Shown here: positions 25,017 to 33,151 of the stretch, piece by piece | How positions within the stretch are numbered: the stretch's first letter is position 1 | How the letters are laid out: the number at the start of each line of letters is the position of its first letter | Assembly: GCA_026706985.1 (NCBI GenBank) | Contig: JAPOXR010000021.1 | Coordinates: 1 to 64,000 of the forward strand | Direction: 5' to 3' | Origin: Paracoccaceae bacterium | Lineage (GTDB): Bacteria; Pseudomonadota; Alphaproteobacteria; Rhodobacterales; Rhodobacteraceae | Length of the DNA stretch: 64,000 bases | Position numbers and translations under genes: made by a program | The notes under the pieces: model-generated | Databases searched by the model: none | The model's input: only the letters and a program-made list of their open reading frames with translations | What the model was told of the DNA's origin: nothing

Positions 25017-25997
25017 TCAGTCCGGCTTGCCGCAGATCCGGCAGTCCGGGCGTCCGCTGAAGCTGACTGTCCGGATTTGGCCCCACAGAGCGTCATAAAT
25101 CAACAGTTTGCCGCGCAATGCCGCGCCGGTGTCGGAAATGACTTTCAACGCCTCGGCAGCCATTATCGCACCGATAATACCCGGCAAAGGCGCCAGCACG
25201 CCCGCCTCGGCGCAACTCGGCGCCAGTTCCGGGGATGGCTTTTCCGGAAACAGGCATGCAAGGCATGGACCCTCGGCGGCATCAAGGACGGTCACCTGCC
25301 CTTCCCATTGCCCTATGGCCCCCGATACGAGCCGTATCCCCTGCTCCACGCAGATTTCATTCACCAGAAATCTTGTGTCAAAGCTGTCACTTCCGTCAAG
25401 CACCAGATCGTGACCTGCCAGCAATTCCTGTGAGTCCCGCTGCAGCCGTTCCGAGACCGGATTGATTTCGATATGCGGATTCAACGCCCGCATCGCGTCG
25501 GCGGCGCTTTCAACCTTCAACCTGCCCACGCCTTCGTCGGCATGGATGATTTGCCGCTGCAGATTTGACAGCTCGACTCTGTCATCATCGATGACAGTGA
25601 TCCTGCCGACACCTGCGGCGGCAAGATAGAGCAGCGCCGGTGATCCCAGACCGCCGGCACCAATTACAGCGACGCGGGCATTCCTGAATTGTCGCTGCCC
25701 TTCACCGCCGATCTCACGCAGCAGAATGTGACGCGAGTAGCGCTCCAACTCGACCGGGGAGAAGACGGGCTGTTCCTGTTGCCCGGTATCGATGCGGGCT
25801 GCGGCCCTTCGGCGCAGCCAACGCAACAGCATGATATAGGCAGGCAAAAGCAGGGCGATGCCCAGGATCGGCAACCAGAGCAGAGGCTGCACCGGTTCCG
25901 GTCCGGAATTCTGCGCCGCTGCCCCGCCTGTGGATAAGATCGCACCGATCCCCACCGAAGCAGCTGTGAGAGTCCGCGCAGGGGCAGAAAGACGCAT
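25017..25997 (-). CDS. moeB: Molybdopterin-synthase adenylyltransferase MoeB (HesA/MoeB/ThiF), N-terminally membrane-anchored
   Basis: 326 residues. MoeB activates the C-terminal glycine of MoaD with ATP during molybdopterin synthesis. The ThiF domain (from about 85) is complete: ERYSRHILLREIGGEGQ, VIGAGGLGSPALLYLAAAG (nucleotide loop), DDDRVELSNLQRQIIH, and zinc pairs CLACLFPE and CRICGKP. The N-terminus is unusual: a signal-like stretch ending GGAAAQN (about 28), then a membrane helix about 38-60 followed by RWLRRRAAAR, which by charge places the catalytic domain inside. It follows dut with a TGATG overlap, third in coaBC-dut-moeB. MoaD-type partners include a gene at 35435-35686. Confidence 0.9.
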   Translation of the reverse strand: MRLSAPARTLTAASVGIGAILSTGGAAAQNSGPEPVQPLLWLPILGIALLLPAYIMLLRWLRRRAAARIDTGQQEQPVFSPVELERYSRHILLREIGGEGQRQFRNARVAVIGAGGLGSPALLYLAAAGVGRITVIDDDRVELSNLQRQIIHADEGVGRLKVESAADAMRALNPHIEINPVSERLQRDSQELLAGHDLVLDGSDSFDTRFLVNEICVEQGIRLVSGAIGQWEGQVTVLDAAEGPCLACLFPEKPSPELAPSCAEAGVLAPLPGIIGAIMAAEALKVISDTGAALRGKLLIYDALWGQIRTVSFSGRPDCRICGKPD

Positions 25998-26464
25998 CAG
26001 CGGATGCCGGTGGAACCAAATCCCCCGGCACCTCTCCGGCTTTCCGACAACTGCCCGACCTCAGCGATCTCCACGGTCGTCACCGCCGCGACAATCAACT
26101 GTGCAATCCTGTCCCCATGCATGACGGTGAATTCACGCCCGCCGAGATTTGCCAGCAAGACACCGACTTCGCCGCGGTAATCGCTGTCGATTGTGCCCGG
26201 CGCGTTGAGCACGGTCACCCCGTGCTTCAGTGCCAGTCCGGAGCGCGGGCGGATCTGTCCTTCGAATCCCTCCGGCAGCTGCATGATGAAGCCCAGCGGA
26301 ATCAACGAATGCTGTCGGGGCGCAATTGAAATTCCGCCCGCGCGGTCGTCCGGAGCAAGATTGGCCCTGAGATCCATGCCCGCCGCATGCGGCGTCTGCC
26401 GGATGGGCAGCGGAATGTGCCGGTCTGCCCAGTCCACTCTCTGCAGCCGGACGATTGGCGTCAT
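25997..26464 (-). CDS. dut: dUTP diphosphatase (dUTPase)
   Basis: 155 residues from the ATG that overlaps the coaBC stop (ATGA). It hydrolyses dUTP to dUMP and pyrophosphate as a homotrimer. All five dUTPase motifs are present: AGMDLRA, PRSGLA, GTIDSDYRGEV, GDRIAQLI and RRGAGGFGSTG, the last ordering over the substrate. An upstream in-frame start would add 24 residues inside coaBC and is not needed. The protein lies between coaBC and moeB with overlaps at both ends, so it is co-transcribed with them. Confidence 0.96.
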   Translation of the reverse strand: MTPIVRLQRVDWADRHIPLPIRQTPHAAGMDLRANLAPDDRAGGISIAPRQHSLIPLGFIMQLPEGFEGQIRPRSGLALKHGVTVLNAPGTIDSDYRGEVGVLLANLGGREFTVMHGDRIAQLIVAAVTTVEIAEVGQLSESRRGAGGFGSTGIR

Positions 26465-27648
26465 TGCGGCGTGAGTTCCCGCACAATCCGTTGCACGAGA
26501 AGGCATGCGGTTTCGGACTTCGACATGCGCGGCCAATGCTCTGTTTCGTCTGCGGTGATGAGGGTGATCTGGTTTTCACGACCGCCGAGGATTTCCGTCC
26601 CAGTGCTGACATCATTGGCGACGATCCAGTCGCAACCCTTGCGCCGCCGCTTCAGCGTGGCATTTTCGACAATATTCTCAGTCTCGGCGGCAAACCCGAT
26701 CACCAGCCGGGGGCGGCCATCTTTGAGCTGCGAAACCATCGCCAGAATATCCTCGGTCTCCGCCAATCGCAGGGTCGGAACTGTTCCGGTCTGTTTTTTA
26801 AATTTGCTTTCGCCGGCGTTCACAACTTTCCAGTCGGAGACCGCAGCGGCAAAGACCGCCGCATCAACGGGCAGCGTATCGCGAACCGCCTGCATCATCT
26901 CCGCCGCTGTGCGGATGTTGACAACCGTCGCTCCCGGCGGTGGAACCGTTGCGGCCGGGCCGGTGATAAAGACAACCTCGGCACCTTCGGCAAGCAATGC
27001 CCGGGCGATTTCAGAACCCTGCCGTCCGGAGGAATTGTTGGTAATCACCCGAACCGGATCAATCGGTTCCCAGGTCGGACCCGACGTGACCAGAAACCGG
27101 TATCCTTTGAGCCGGCTATCTGCCGCGGTCGCGGTGATTGCGCGCAGGATGGCTTCCGGTTCACTCATCCGGCCCGGGCCGAATTCCCCGCATGCCATCG
27201 CGCCTTCATCCGGCCCGGTAAAATTGACACCATCCCGCATCAGTTGCTGAACATTTCTCACTGTCGCGGGATGCTCCCACATGCGGAGATTCATCGCCGG
27301 TGCCACCAACACCGGTTTGTCGGTCGCCAGCAATATCGTGGAAGCCAGATCATCCGCATGTCCATGCGCCATTTTCGCCAGCAGATCCGCGGTTGCCGGG
27401 GCAACGGCAATCACATCCGATTCACGCGAAAGCCGGATATGGTCCATGACCGCCTCCTGGCCGGAATCAAACAAATCGCTGCGAACCGGTGCCGATGCCA
27501 GTGCGGCAAGCGACAATGGGGTGACGAATTCGGCGCCGGCGCGGGTGAGTACCGGCATTACACTGTGTTCCGAGACCGTCAACAGCCGGATCAACTCAAG
27601 GCTTTTATAGGCGGAAATTCCGCCTCCGATGATCAACAATACTCTCAT
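26461..27648 (-). CDS. coaBC: Bifunctional phosphopantothenoylcysteine decarboxylase / phosphopantothenate-cysteine ligase
   Basis: 395 residues. The protein joins cysteine to phosphopantothenate and decarboxylates the product, two steps of coenzyme A synthesis. The CoaC flavodoxin-like half (1 to about 180) shows GGGISAYKS, the HIRLSRESD active-site His, PAMNLRMW and CGEFGPGRM. The CoaB half begins with VTSGPTWEPIDPVRVITNNSSGRQG and contains AAVSDWKV and a C-terminal GFAAETEN. Length is normal. It starts the coaBC-dut-moeB set on the minus strand and is divergent from cobU. Confidence 0.97.
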   Translation of the reverse strand: MRVLLIIGGGISAYKSLELIRLLTVSEHSVMPVLTRAGAEFVTPLSLAALASAPVRSDLFDSGQEAVMDHIRLSRESDVIAVAPATADLLAKMAHGHADDLASTILLATDKPVLVAPAMNLRMWEHPATVRNVQQLMRDGVNFTGPDEGAMACGEFGPGRMSEPEAILRAITATAADSRLKGYRFLVTSGPTWEPIDPVRVITNNSSGRQGSEIARALLAEGAEVVFITGPAATVPPPGATVVNIRTAAEMMQAVRDTLPVDAAVFAAAVSDWKVVNAGESKFKKQTGTVPTLRLAETEDILAMVSQLKDGRPRLVIGFAAETENIVENATLKRRRKGCDWIVANDVSTGTEILGGRENQITLITADETEHWPRMSKSETACLLVQRIVRELTPQ

Positions 27649-27764
27649 TATGGGAAGATACCGCCCCAGATAAGCGAAATGGCTCGCAATTACTTAGTTT
27701 TTTGCCGGGCAATTGCCAATCCATTGGCCTTGCAGCCTTCCGCGATCTGAACGATACCGCCCCG

Positions 27765-28295
27765 GTGTTACCGAATCTGACTCTTGTTCTCGGCGGTGCC
27801 GGAAGCGGAAAATCCGCAATGGCTGAACGGCTTGCCGAAGGCACCGGGTTGAGACCCGTCTACATAGCCACCTCCCATGCCGCTGACGATGAGATGCGGG
27901 AAAAGATCCGCCTGCACCAGGAGCGCCGCGGCCAGCGCTGGACGACATATGAGATCCCGATCCAGATTGAGGAAAACATCGCCCGGCACACCGGGTCGGA
28001 CGTCATCCTCATTGACTGCATCACCATGTGGGTGATGAATTTGATGGCCCAAAAGCTGGACCCTGCCACCTGCGTAGGCAATCTCCTGCAGACTCTCAAA
28101 TCCGCGGATTGCAGTGTCATTCTGGTTTCCGGCGAAACCGGAATGGGCATCATTCCCGACAATCGGCTATCGCGTCAATTCAACCACTGTCTCAGCGCCG
28201 CGAACCAGGCCATCGCCGCCCAGGCGGAACTGGTCATACTTACTGTTGCCGGATTGCCGGTCATGTTGAAAGGAAACCTGCCGGAATGGCTGTAG
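27765..28295 (+). CDS. cobU: Adenosylcobinamide kinase / adenosylcobinamide-phosphate guanylyltransferase
   Basis: About 176 residues from GTG 27765, the start matching family length; a TTG at 27702 would add 21 residues and neither has a strong ribosome site. CobU phosphorylates adenosylcobinamide and then attaches GMP during cobalamin salvage. The P-loop GGAGSGKS is at 10-17; RPVYIATSHAADDEM, then HQERRGQRW and SGETGMGIIPDNRLSRQF are typical of the family. It overlaps the next gene by 10 bp, which fits a cobalamin phosphatase partner. Confidence 0.92.
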   Translation: MLPNLTLVLGGAGSGKSAMAERLAEGTGLRPVYIATSHAADDEMREKIRLHQERRGQRWTTYEIPIQIEENIARHTGSDVILIDCITMWVMNLMAQKLDPATCVGNLLQTLKSADCSVILVSGETGMGIIPDNRLSRQFNHCLSAANQAIAAQAELVILTVAGLPVMLKGNLPEWL

Positions 28296-28873
28296 AATCG
28301 GCTTGGTACTGGATCCGGCACGGCCCCACCAACTCCCGGGCGCTGAATGGCTGGACTGATATCGCGGCTGATTTGTCGGACACGGCGACGCTCGACTGGT
28401 TGCGAAGCCGTATCCCGGAGGTCGCGGTGGTTGTCGCATCCGATCTCAAAAGGGCAAGCGCAACCGCGAACGCCATCGCCGGGAATAGAATTCGGCTACC
28501 CGATACGAAATTCCTCCGGGAATTCAATTTCGGAGAGTGGGAAGGCAAGACGCCCGAACAGATCGCCCTTTCCCACCCGGAGGAATCGCATGCATTCTGG
28601 AACGACCCGACACAATCCAGCCCGCCCGGCGGCGAAAGCTGGCATGCATTGTCGGAAAGGGTGAGCGGGTTTGTGGACGCTTTGATTGAGCGTCATCCCG
28701 GCCGGATAATGGTCGCCGTATCACATTTCGGAACAATTATGACCCAGGCCCACCGCGCCGCCAATGCCGACAATTCCGGGTTGCTCTCGCGGTCGGTGCA
28801 AAATCTTTCTCTGACACGGCTCACGCACCGGAACGGCACCTGGACGCTGCACGAATTCAGCAGCCTTCCGTAG
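28286..28873 (+). CDS. Histidine phosphatase family protein (possible alpha-ribazole phosphatase, CobC-like)
   Basis: 195 residues from ATG 28286, overlapping cobU. The phosphatase signature is YWIRHGPTNS with Arg11-His12; FGEWEGKTPEQI and the second catalytic His in AVSHFGTI are present. The family covers phosphoglycerate mutases and phosphatases. Direct coupling to cobU suggests removal of phosphate from alpha-ribazole-5'-phosphate or adenosylcobalamin-phosphate, as CobC does, but sequence alone does not settle it. Its end overlaps the convergent glycosyltransferase gene by 17 bp. Confidence 0.88.
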   Translation: MAVESAWYWIRHGPTNSRALNGWTDIAADLSDTATLDWLRSRIPEVAVVVASDLKRASATANAIAGNRIRLPDTKFLREFNFGEWEGKTPEQIALSHPEESHAFWNDPTQSSPPGGESWHALSERVSGFVDALIERHPGRIMVAVSHFGTIMTQAHRAANADNSGLLSRSVQNLSLTRLTHRNGTWTLHEFSSLP

Positions 28874-29930
28874 CCGGAGTCAATCTCGGATACGTCCCGC
28901 CCCGCAGCAGCCGCCGATAGATTTCATTCAGTGCCGCCGCCTCCACCTGTATCGAAAGGCGCTCAACCGCCCTCTGCCGCGCTGCCCGGCGCAATCCGTA
29001 ATGCAGTTCCGGATGTCGCAGCATTGCACTCACCGCCTCTGTCAGGCTGTCGGCACTGCCGGCTTCGGCGATTATACCGATTTCATCATCGATGATTTTC
29101 CGCCAAGCTGCACTGCCGTCGCTGACCACAACCGGAACGCCGCAGGCGAGCGCTTCGAGCGGCACCAATCCAAAGCCTTCCGTGTCCGGTCTCGGCGGGG
29201 CAACGCAAATCGCCATCCGCTGATACAGCAGCCGCACTGTCTCCCGGTCCGCATGGCCGAGAAATTGGATTCGATCAGCCAGGCCCGCATTCCTGATTTC
29301 CTCCTTGAGTCCGGCAAGAAAGTCTTTGTGCTGCGGGCGGCAAAGCCCGGCGATTTCGGCGCGGTAACCGGGATGGGAAGGCAGTAAGCTGATCATGCTC
29401 CGCACGAACAGATCGGTTCCCTTGGAGGGCCTTATCCGCCCTATATAGCCGATCACCGCGGTCGGAGATTCATTTTCGGGTGGCGGGTGGAAGAATTCGG
29501 TATCGACACCATGCCCAATCCTGGCACTGTGCCACGGAATCAGTCCGGCACTGCGATCCGAGGCCGCAACCACCACATCCATGGCATTCATGAGACGGCG
29601 AAGGACCGGGCCCGGCTTCCGGTTGGCGGCGGAAGTGTTCACCAGCCGCCAATTCTGTCCCGGCAGCGCCCGCAGCAGAATTCCCAGCATCATATCGATA
29701 TCGCGCCGGGCGTGCCAAACGCGGCACTCGGCATCCTCCGGCCGGCGGAAACCGGCCAGTACGACTCCGGCAAGGCTCCAGCAATTGCTCAGACCGAGTC
29801 CGCCGCGGTCAATCACCGCAATATCAATATGCCGCTGCTGCTCCGGCACCAGTGCCTGAATGGTGGCGGAAATGCCAGTGTATCTCGGGTGAAGATTCAT
29901 GACGACAATATTCGGCAGAGAGACTGTCAT
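28857..29930 (-). CDS. Glycosyltransferase family 4 protein
   Basis: About 357 residues from ATG 29930; a GTG at 29966 would add 12 and overlap gshB. GT-B fold retaining transferase: N-lobe starts with NIVVMNLHPRYTGISATI, C-lobe begins VIGYIGRIRPSKGTDLF (about 180-197), then IQFLGHADRETVRLLYQ and the donor-sugar motif EGFGLVPLEALACGVPVV. Proteins of this type build lipopolysaccharide or exopolysaccharide; the acceptor is unknown. No membrane segment is visible. It follows gshB on the same strand. Confidence 0.9.
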   Translation of the reverse strand: MTVSLPNIVVMNLHPRYTGISATIQALVPEQQRHIDIAVIDRGGLGLSNCWSLAGVVLAGFRRPEDAECRVWHARRDIDMMLGILLRALPGQNWRLVNTSAANRKPGPVLRRLMNAMDVVVAASDRSAGLIPWHSARIGHGVDTEFFHPPPENESPTAVIGYIGRIRPSKGTDLFVRSMISLLPSHPGYRAEIAGLCRPQHKDFLAGLKEEIRNAGLADRIQFLGHADRETVRLLYQRMAICVAPPRPDTEGFGLVPLEALACGVPVVVSDGSAAWRKIIDDEIGIIAEAGSADSLTEAVSAMLRHPELHYGLRRAARQRAVERLSIQVEAAALNEIYRRLLRGGTYPRLTPATEGC

Positions 29931-29956
29931 GGCGATTACTCGTAAGGCGCCGGTCT

Positions 29957-30898
29957 TCAGCCGCACTCCGCTTCGATGGAATCCATGATCAGCCCTGCTG
30001 TGTTGATACCTTCGAACCGCTCGAGTTCGTTGATTCCAGTCGGTGACGTCACATTGATTTCCGTGAGCATGCCGCCAATGACATCAATCCCGACGAAAAT
30101 CTGGCCATGCCGTGCCAGCAACGGTCCGATGCGGGCGCAAATCTCGTGATCCCTCTGCGTCAGCCGGACAGGCTCGGCGCGTCCACCGACATGTAGATTC
30201 GATCGGGCTTCTCCTTTTGCCGGCACCCTGTTGATCGCACCGACGGGTTTTCCGTTAACGAGCAGGACACGCTTATCGCCGGTTCCGACTTCGGGGAGAA
30301 ATTTCTGTATGATCAGCGGCTCCCGGCTCGACTGCAGAAACATTTCACACAAGGCATTGAAGTTCGGGTCATCCTGCCGGACCCGGAAGACCCCGGCACC
30401 GCCATTGCCATAGATCGGTTTGAGAATGACATCGCCATGCTGTGACCGGAAACCCCGCAACAGTTCCATATCTCTGGAAATCGCGGTTTCGGGTATCAGA
30501 TCGGGAAAATCGAGCGCCAGAATTTTCTCCGGATGGTTGCGCACCCAGAACGGATCATTAACCACCAATGGTTTGCCGCGTAACCTCTCCAGCAGATGCG
30601 TTGTGGTGATATAGGCCATGTCGAAAGGCGGATCCTGCCTGAGAAAAACCACATCGAAATCGTCAAGGTGCCGTATCTCCCGATTACCCAATGTGAAATG
30701 GTTGCCCCTCTCCTGCCGCACGGTCAGCGGGTGGCCGCGCGTCCGGATTTCACCCGCAACGAGGGATAGATGCTGAGGCAGGTAGTAAAACAGTTCATGG
30801 CCGCGGGACTGGATTTCACGGGCGACTCGAAACGTGCTGTCGGTTTCGATATCGATCGCTTCTATGGGATCCATTTGAATCGCGATGCTGAGCCGCAT
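29957..30898 (-). CDS. gshB: Glutathione synthetase
   Basis: 313 residues from ATG 30898 (a TTG at 30919 is an unlikely alternative). GshB ligates glycine to gamma-glutamylcysteine using ATP. The start RLSIAIQMDPIEAIDIETDSTF is characteristic; QDPPFDMAYITTTHLLE, the ATP-grasp strand DVILKPIYGNGGAGVFR and the C-terminal INVTSPTGINELERF complete the prokaryotic GshB pattern. Length is normal. It lies between a GT4 gene and rsmI on the minus strand, matching the common alphaproteobacterial gshB/rsmI neighbourhood. Confidence 0.96.
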   Translation of the reverse strand: MRLSIAIQMDPIEAIDIETDSTFRVAREIQSRGHELFYYLPQHLSLVAGEIRTRGHPLTVRQERGNHFTLGNREIRHLDDFDVVFLRQDPPFDMAYITTTHLLERLRGKPLVVNDPFWVRNHPEKILALDFPDLIPETAISRDMELLRGFRSQHGDVILKPIYGNGGAGVFRVRQDDPNFNALCEMFLQSSREPLIIQKFLPEVGTGDKRVLLVNGKPVGAINRVPAKGEARSNLHVGGRAEPVRLTQRDHEICARIGPLLARHGQIFVGIDVIGGMLTEINVTSPTGINELERFEGINTAGLIMDSIEAECG

Positions 30899-30991
30899 CC
30901 GCACTTGCCCCTGTGTCAAATCCGCAACCGCTAGTGAATCAATGGAGCCGGGAATTCAAGCCGAGTCTATAACCCACCGGAGATTGCCACG

Positions 30992-31858
30992 TCACTGTTC
31001 CGGATGATCCCGCCGCTGCATTTCGATCGCCAAACGGTAAATTTCGCTTCTTGGCATAGCATGCGCCGTGGCGACCGCAGCGACCGCATCCCGGACCGTC
31101 ATGCTGGTAAGTGCGGCACCGAGATCCTGATACAATCGTTCCCTTTCCGGCAATTGACGCCCGGCACGGTCGATCAGGATGACAATTTCTCCCTTCACCG
31201 GCGTCGCAGCCGCACGTGCCGCAACTGATTCGGCGTTGCCACGCCAGACCTCCTCGAACCGCTTGGTCATCTCCCGGCAAACAGCAACCTGTCTCAGCGG
31301 ACCGAAAATACCGGCCACCACATTGAGTGTTTCAGGCAGCCTCCTCGCGCTTTCGAACACCACCAGGGTCGCCTGCAGATTGGCCAGCTCCTCCAGCATT
31401 TGGCGCCGCTTTGAACCGTTCTTCGGGGCAAATCCGGCAAACAGAAACCTGTCCGTCGGTAATCCGGACAATGTCAGGGCGGCAATCACCGCCGATGCGC
31501 CGGGGATGGTGACCACCTTGTGCCCCTCTGAACGGGCTGCCGCCGCCAATTGGAAGCCGGGATCGGCAATCAACGGCGTCCCGGCATCAGAAAGCAGGGC
31601 AATGGGTTGGCCCCGGCGCAGCCACTCGAGGATTTTTTCCCGCTGCCGACTGCCATTATGATCATTATAGGAAATCAGTTTCCGGTCGCCGAGTCGGATC
31701 CCGTGGCAAGCCATGAGGCGCCGCGCAGTGCGTGTGTCTTCGGCAACCAGGATTTGCGCCGCCCTGATCACATCCAGCGCCCGCAATGTGATGTCTCTTG
31801 CGGAACCGATCGGTGTTGCCACAAGATAAAGCCCTGCGTCGAGCGGTTCATTCTTCAT
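30992..31858 (-). CDS. rsmI: 16S rRNA (cytidine(1402)-2'-O)-methyltransferase
   Basis: 288 residues. RsmI methylates the ribose of C1402 in the decoding centre of 16S rRNA using S-adenosylmethionine. Signatures: LYLVATPIGSARDITLRAL, VAEDTRTARRLM, ALLSDAGTPLIADPGF, VTIPGASAVIAALTLSGLP, RFLFAGFAPKNGSKRRQ, and KGEIVILI near the C-terminus. Normal length. It is divergent from the LppC-type lipoprotein gene with 99 bp between, the classic arrangement. The usual yraN gene is not seen in this window. Confidence 0.97.
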   Translation of the reverse strand: MKNEPLDAGLYLVATPIGSARDITLRALDVIRAAQILVAEDTRTARRLMACHGIRLGDRKLISYNDHNGSRQREKILEWLRRGQPIALLSDAGTPLIADPGFQLAAAARSEGHKVVTIPGASAVIAALTLSGLPTDRFLFAGFAPKNGSKRRQMLEELANLQATLVVFESARRLPETLNVVAGIFGPLRQVAVCREMTKRFEEVWRGNAESVAARAAATPVKGEIVILIDRAGRQLPERERLYQDLGAALTSMTVRDAVAAVATAHAMPRSEIYRLAIEMQRRDHPEQ

Positions 31859-31957
31859 GCGGGATTCCCGTTTCCCTGCGCGGTTACGGCATTGCGGTGT
31901 TTGTTTCGCATAGAATTCACGCTAGAATCCAGTGAAGCAATGCCAGAGGAGTTTCAG

Positions 31958-33127
31958 ATGCCAAGCAGAGTGTCCCGGCTGACCGTGACGAATATGGTTC
32001 TCGCAGCATTATTATTTCTGGCTGCCTGTGGCCATGAGGGCGTCGGTCTGTCCACTTCCGCGACTCCCGAAAGGACCGGCGGCACCGGCAAACTGGCGCT
32101 GCTCATTCCCTACGGCGATGAAAACAGATCGGAACTCATCAATCTGGCATCCAGCCTGGAAAACGGGGCCCGGCTGGCTCTATCCGATCTGGATGCCGAC
32201 GGCATCGAACTCACAGTCTATGAAACCAAGGGGTCGGTCTCAGGGGCAACATCGGCAGCCCGCAGGGCATTGGCGGAAGGTGCCGATGTCATTATCGGAC
32301 CGGTTTTCAAGGATTCCTCAAGGGCGGTTGCGGAAATTGCCGCTGAGCAGGGTGTGTCTGTCTTCAGCTTTTCCAATGATGCTTCCATCGTCGGCGGTAA
32401 TCTCTACGTGCTCGGCCACACTTTTGAAAACTCGGCTGAGCGGATCATTGAGCACGCCACCCGCAGAGGCAAGCGGAACATTCTTTCAGTGCATGCGTTG
32501 AACGAGCAGGGACATTCCGGACAGTTGGCAATCCTGAATGCGCTGGAACGCGGAGGCTCAGTGCTGAGCGGAAATGTGAGTTATGAATTCTCTCTGCAGG
32601 GTGTTGTGGACGCGGTGCCGGAAATCGCCGCCGCCACCGATGAAACCCAGGCGGATCTGTTGATTTTCACAGCCGACACGGCGGGAGCCTTGTCAATGCT
32701 CGGCCAGCTTCTGCCCGAATCCGGTGTGGATACGCAACGGGTTCAGTTTTCCGGTCTGACACGCTGGGACATTCCGGCGAGCAACCTGGAAAACCGGGGG
32801 CTGCAGGGTGGCTGGTTTCCAATGCCGGATCCGAATCTAAGTGCCAGCTTCGCCTATCGTTACCGCTATGTGTATAATGAACCGCCGCATCCTATTGCCG
32901 GACTTGCCTATGACGCGGTGCTGGTGGCGAATTCGGTGCTGAGAAGCGGCGGCAGACCGGATCCACGGGAGTTGCAGGCCGCGGAAGGATTTTTCGGTGC
33001 CACCGGGTTATTCCGCTTCACCGGAACGGGACGGATTCAACGGGCGCTGGCGATTGCGGAAGTGAAGAACAACCGCGCGGAGGTCATTTCGCCCGCCCCC
33101 AGGAGTTTCGCCGACGGAGCACTCTGA
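31958..33127 (+). CDS. Penicillin-binding protein activator LppC-like lipoprotein
   Basis: 389 residues from ATG 31958, chosen because AGAGGAG lies just before it. The N-terminus is a lipoprotein signal with lipobox LAAC and lipidated Cys24. The mature part is a periplasmic type I ligand-binding fold (GKLALLIPYGDENRSELINLA, ADVIIGPVFKDSSRAVAEIA, GVSVFSFSNDA). It corresponds to the C-terminal half of LpoA/YraM, the outer-membrane activator of PBP1A; the N-terminal helical domain of LpoA is absent, as is usual in alphaproteobacteria. It precedes murJ by 25 bp, so both cell-wall genes may be co-expressed. Confidence 0.9.
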   Translation: MPSRVSRLTVTNMVLAALLFLAACGHEGVGLSTSATPERTGGTGKLALLIPYGDENRSELINLASSLENGARLALSDLDADGIELTVYETKGSVSGATSAARRALAEGADVIIGPVFKDSSRAVAEIAAEQGVSVFSFSNDASIVGGNLYVLGHTFENSAERIIEHATRRGKRNILSVHALNEQGHSGQLAILNALERGGSVLSGNVSYEFSLQGVVDAVPEIAAATDETQADLLIFTADTAGALSMLGQLLPESGVDTQRVQFSGLTRWDIPASNLENRGLQGGWFPMPDPNLSASFAYRYRYVYNEPPHPIAGLAYDAVLVANSVLRSGGRPDPRELQAAEGFFGATGLFRFTGTGRIQRALAIAEVKNNRAEVISPAPRSFADGAL

Positions 33128-33151
33128 ACTGCGGGCCGGCAGCATACCCGG

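Noticed and set aside
26455..27750. Long open frame (431 codons) on the plus strand across coaBC
   Set aside because: It is antisense to a complete CoaBC with all motifs; composition is Arg/Cys/His-rich without a domain.
31550..31957. N-terminal extension of the LppC-like protein into rsmI
   Set aside because: The extension is antisense to rsmI; the lipoprotein signal and a strong ribosome site place the start at 31958.
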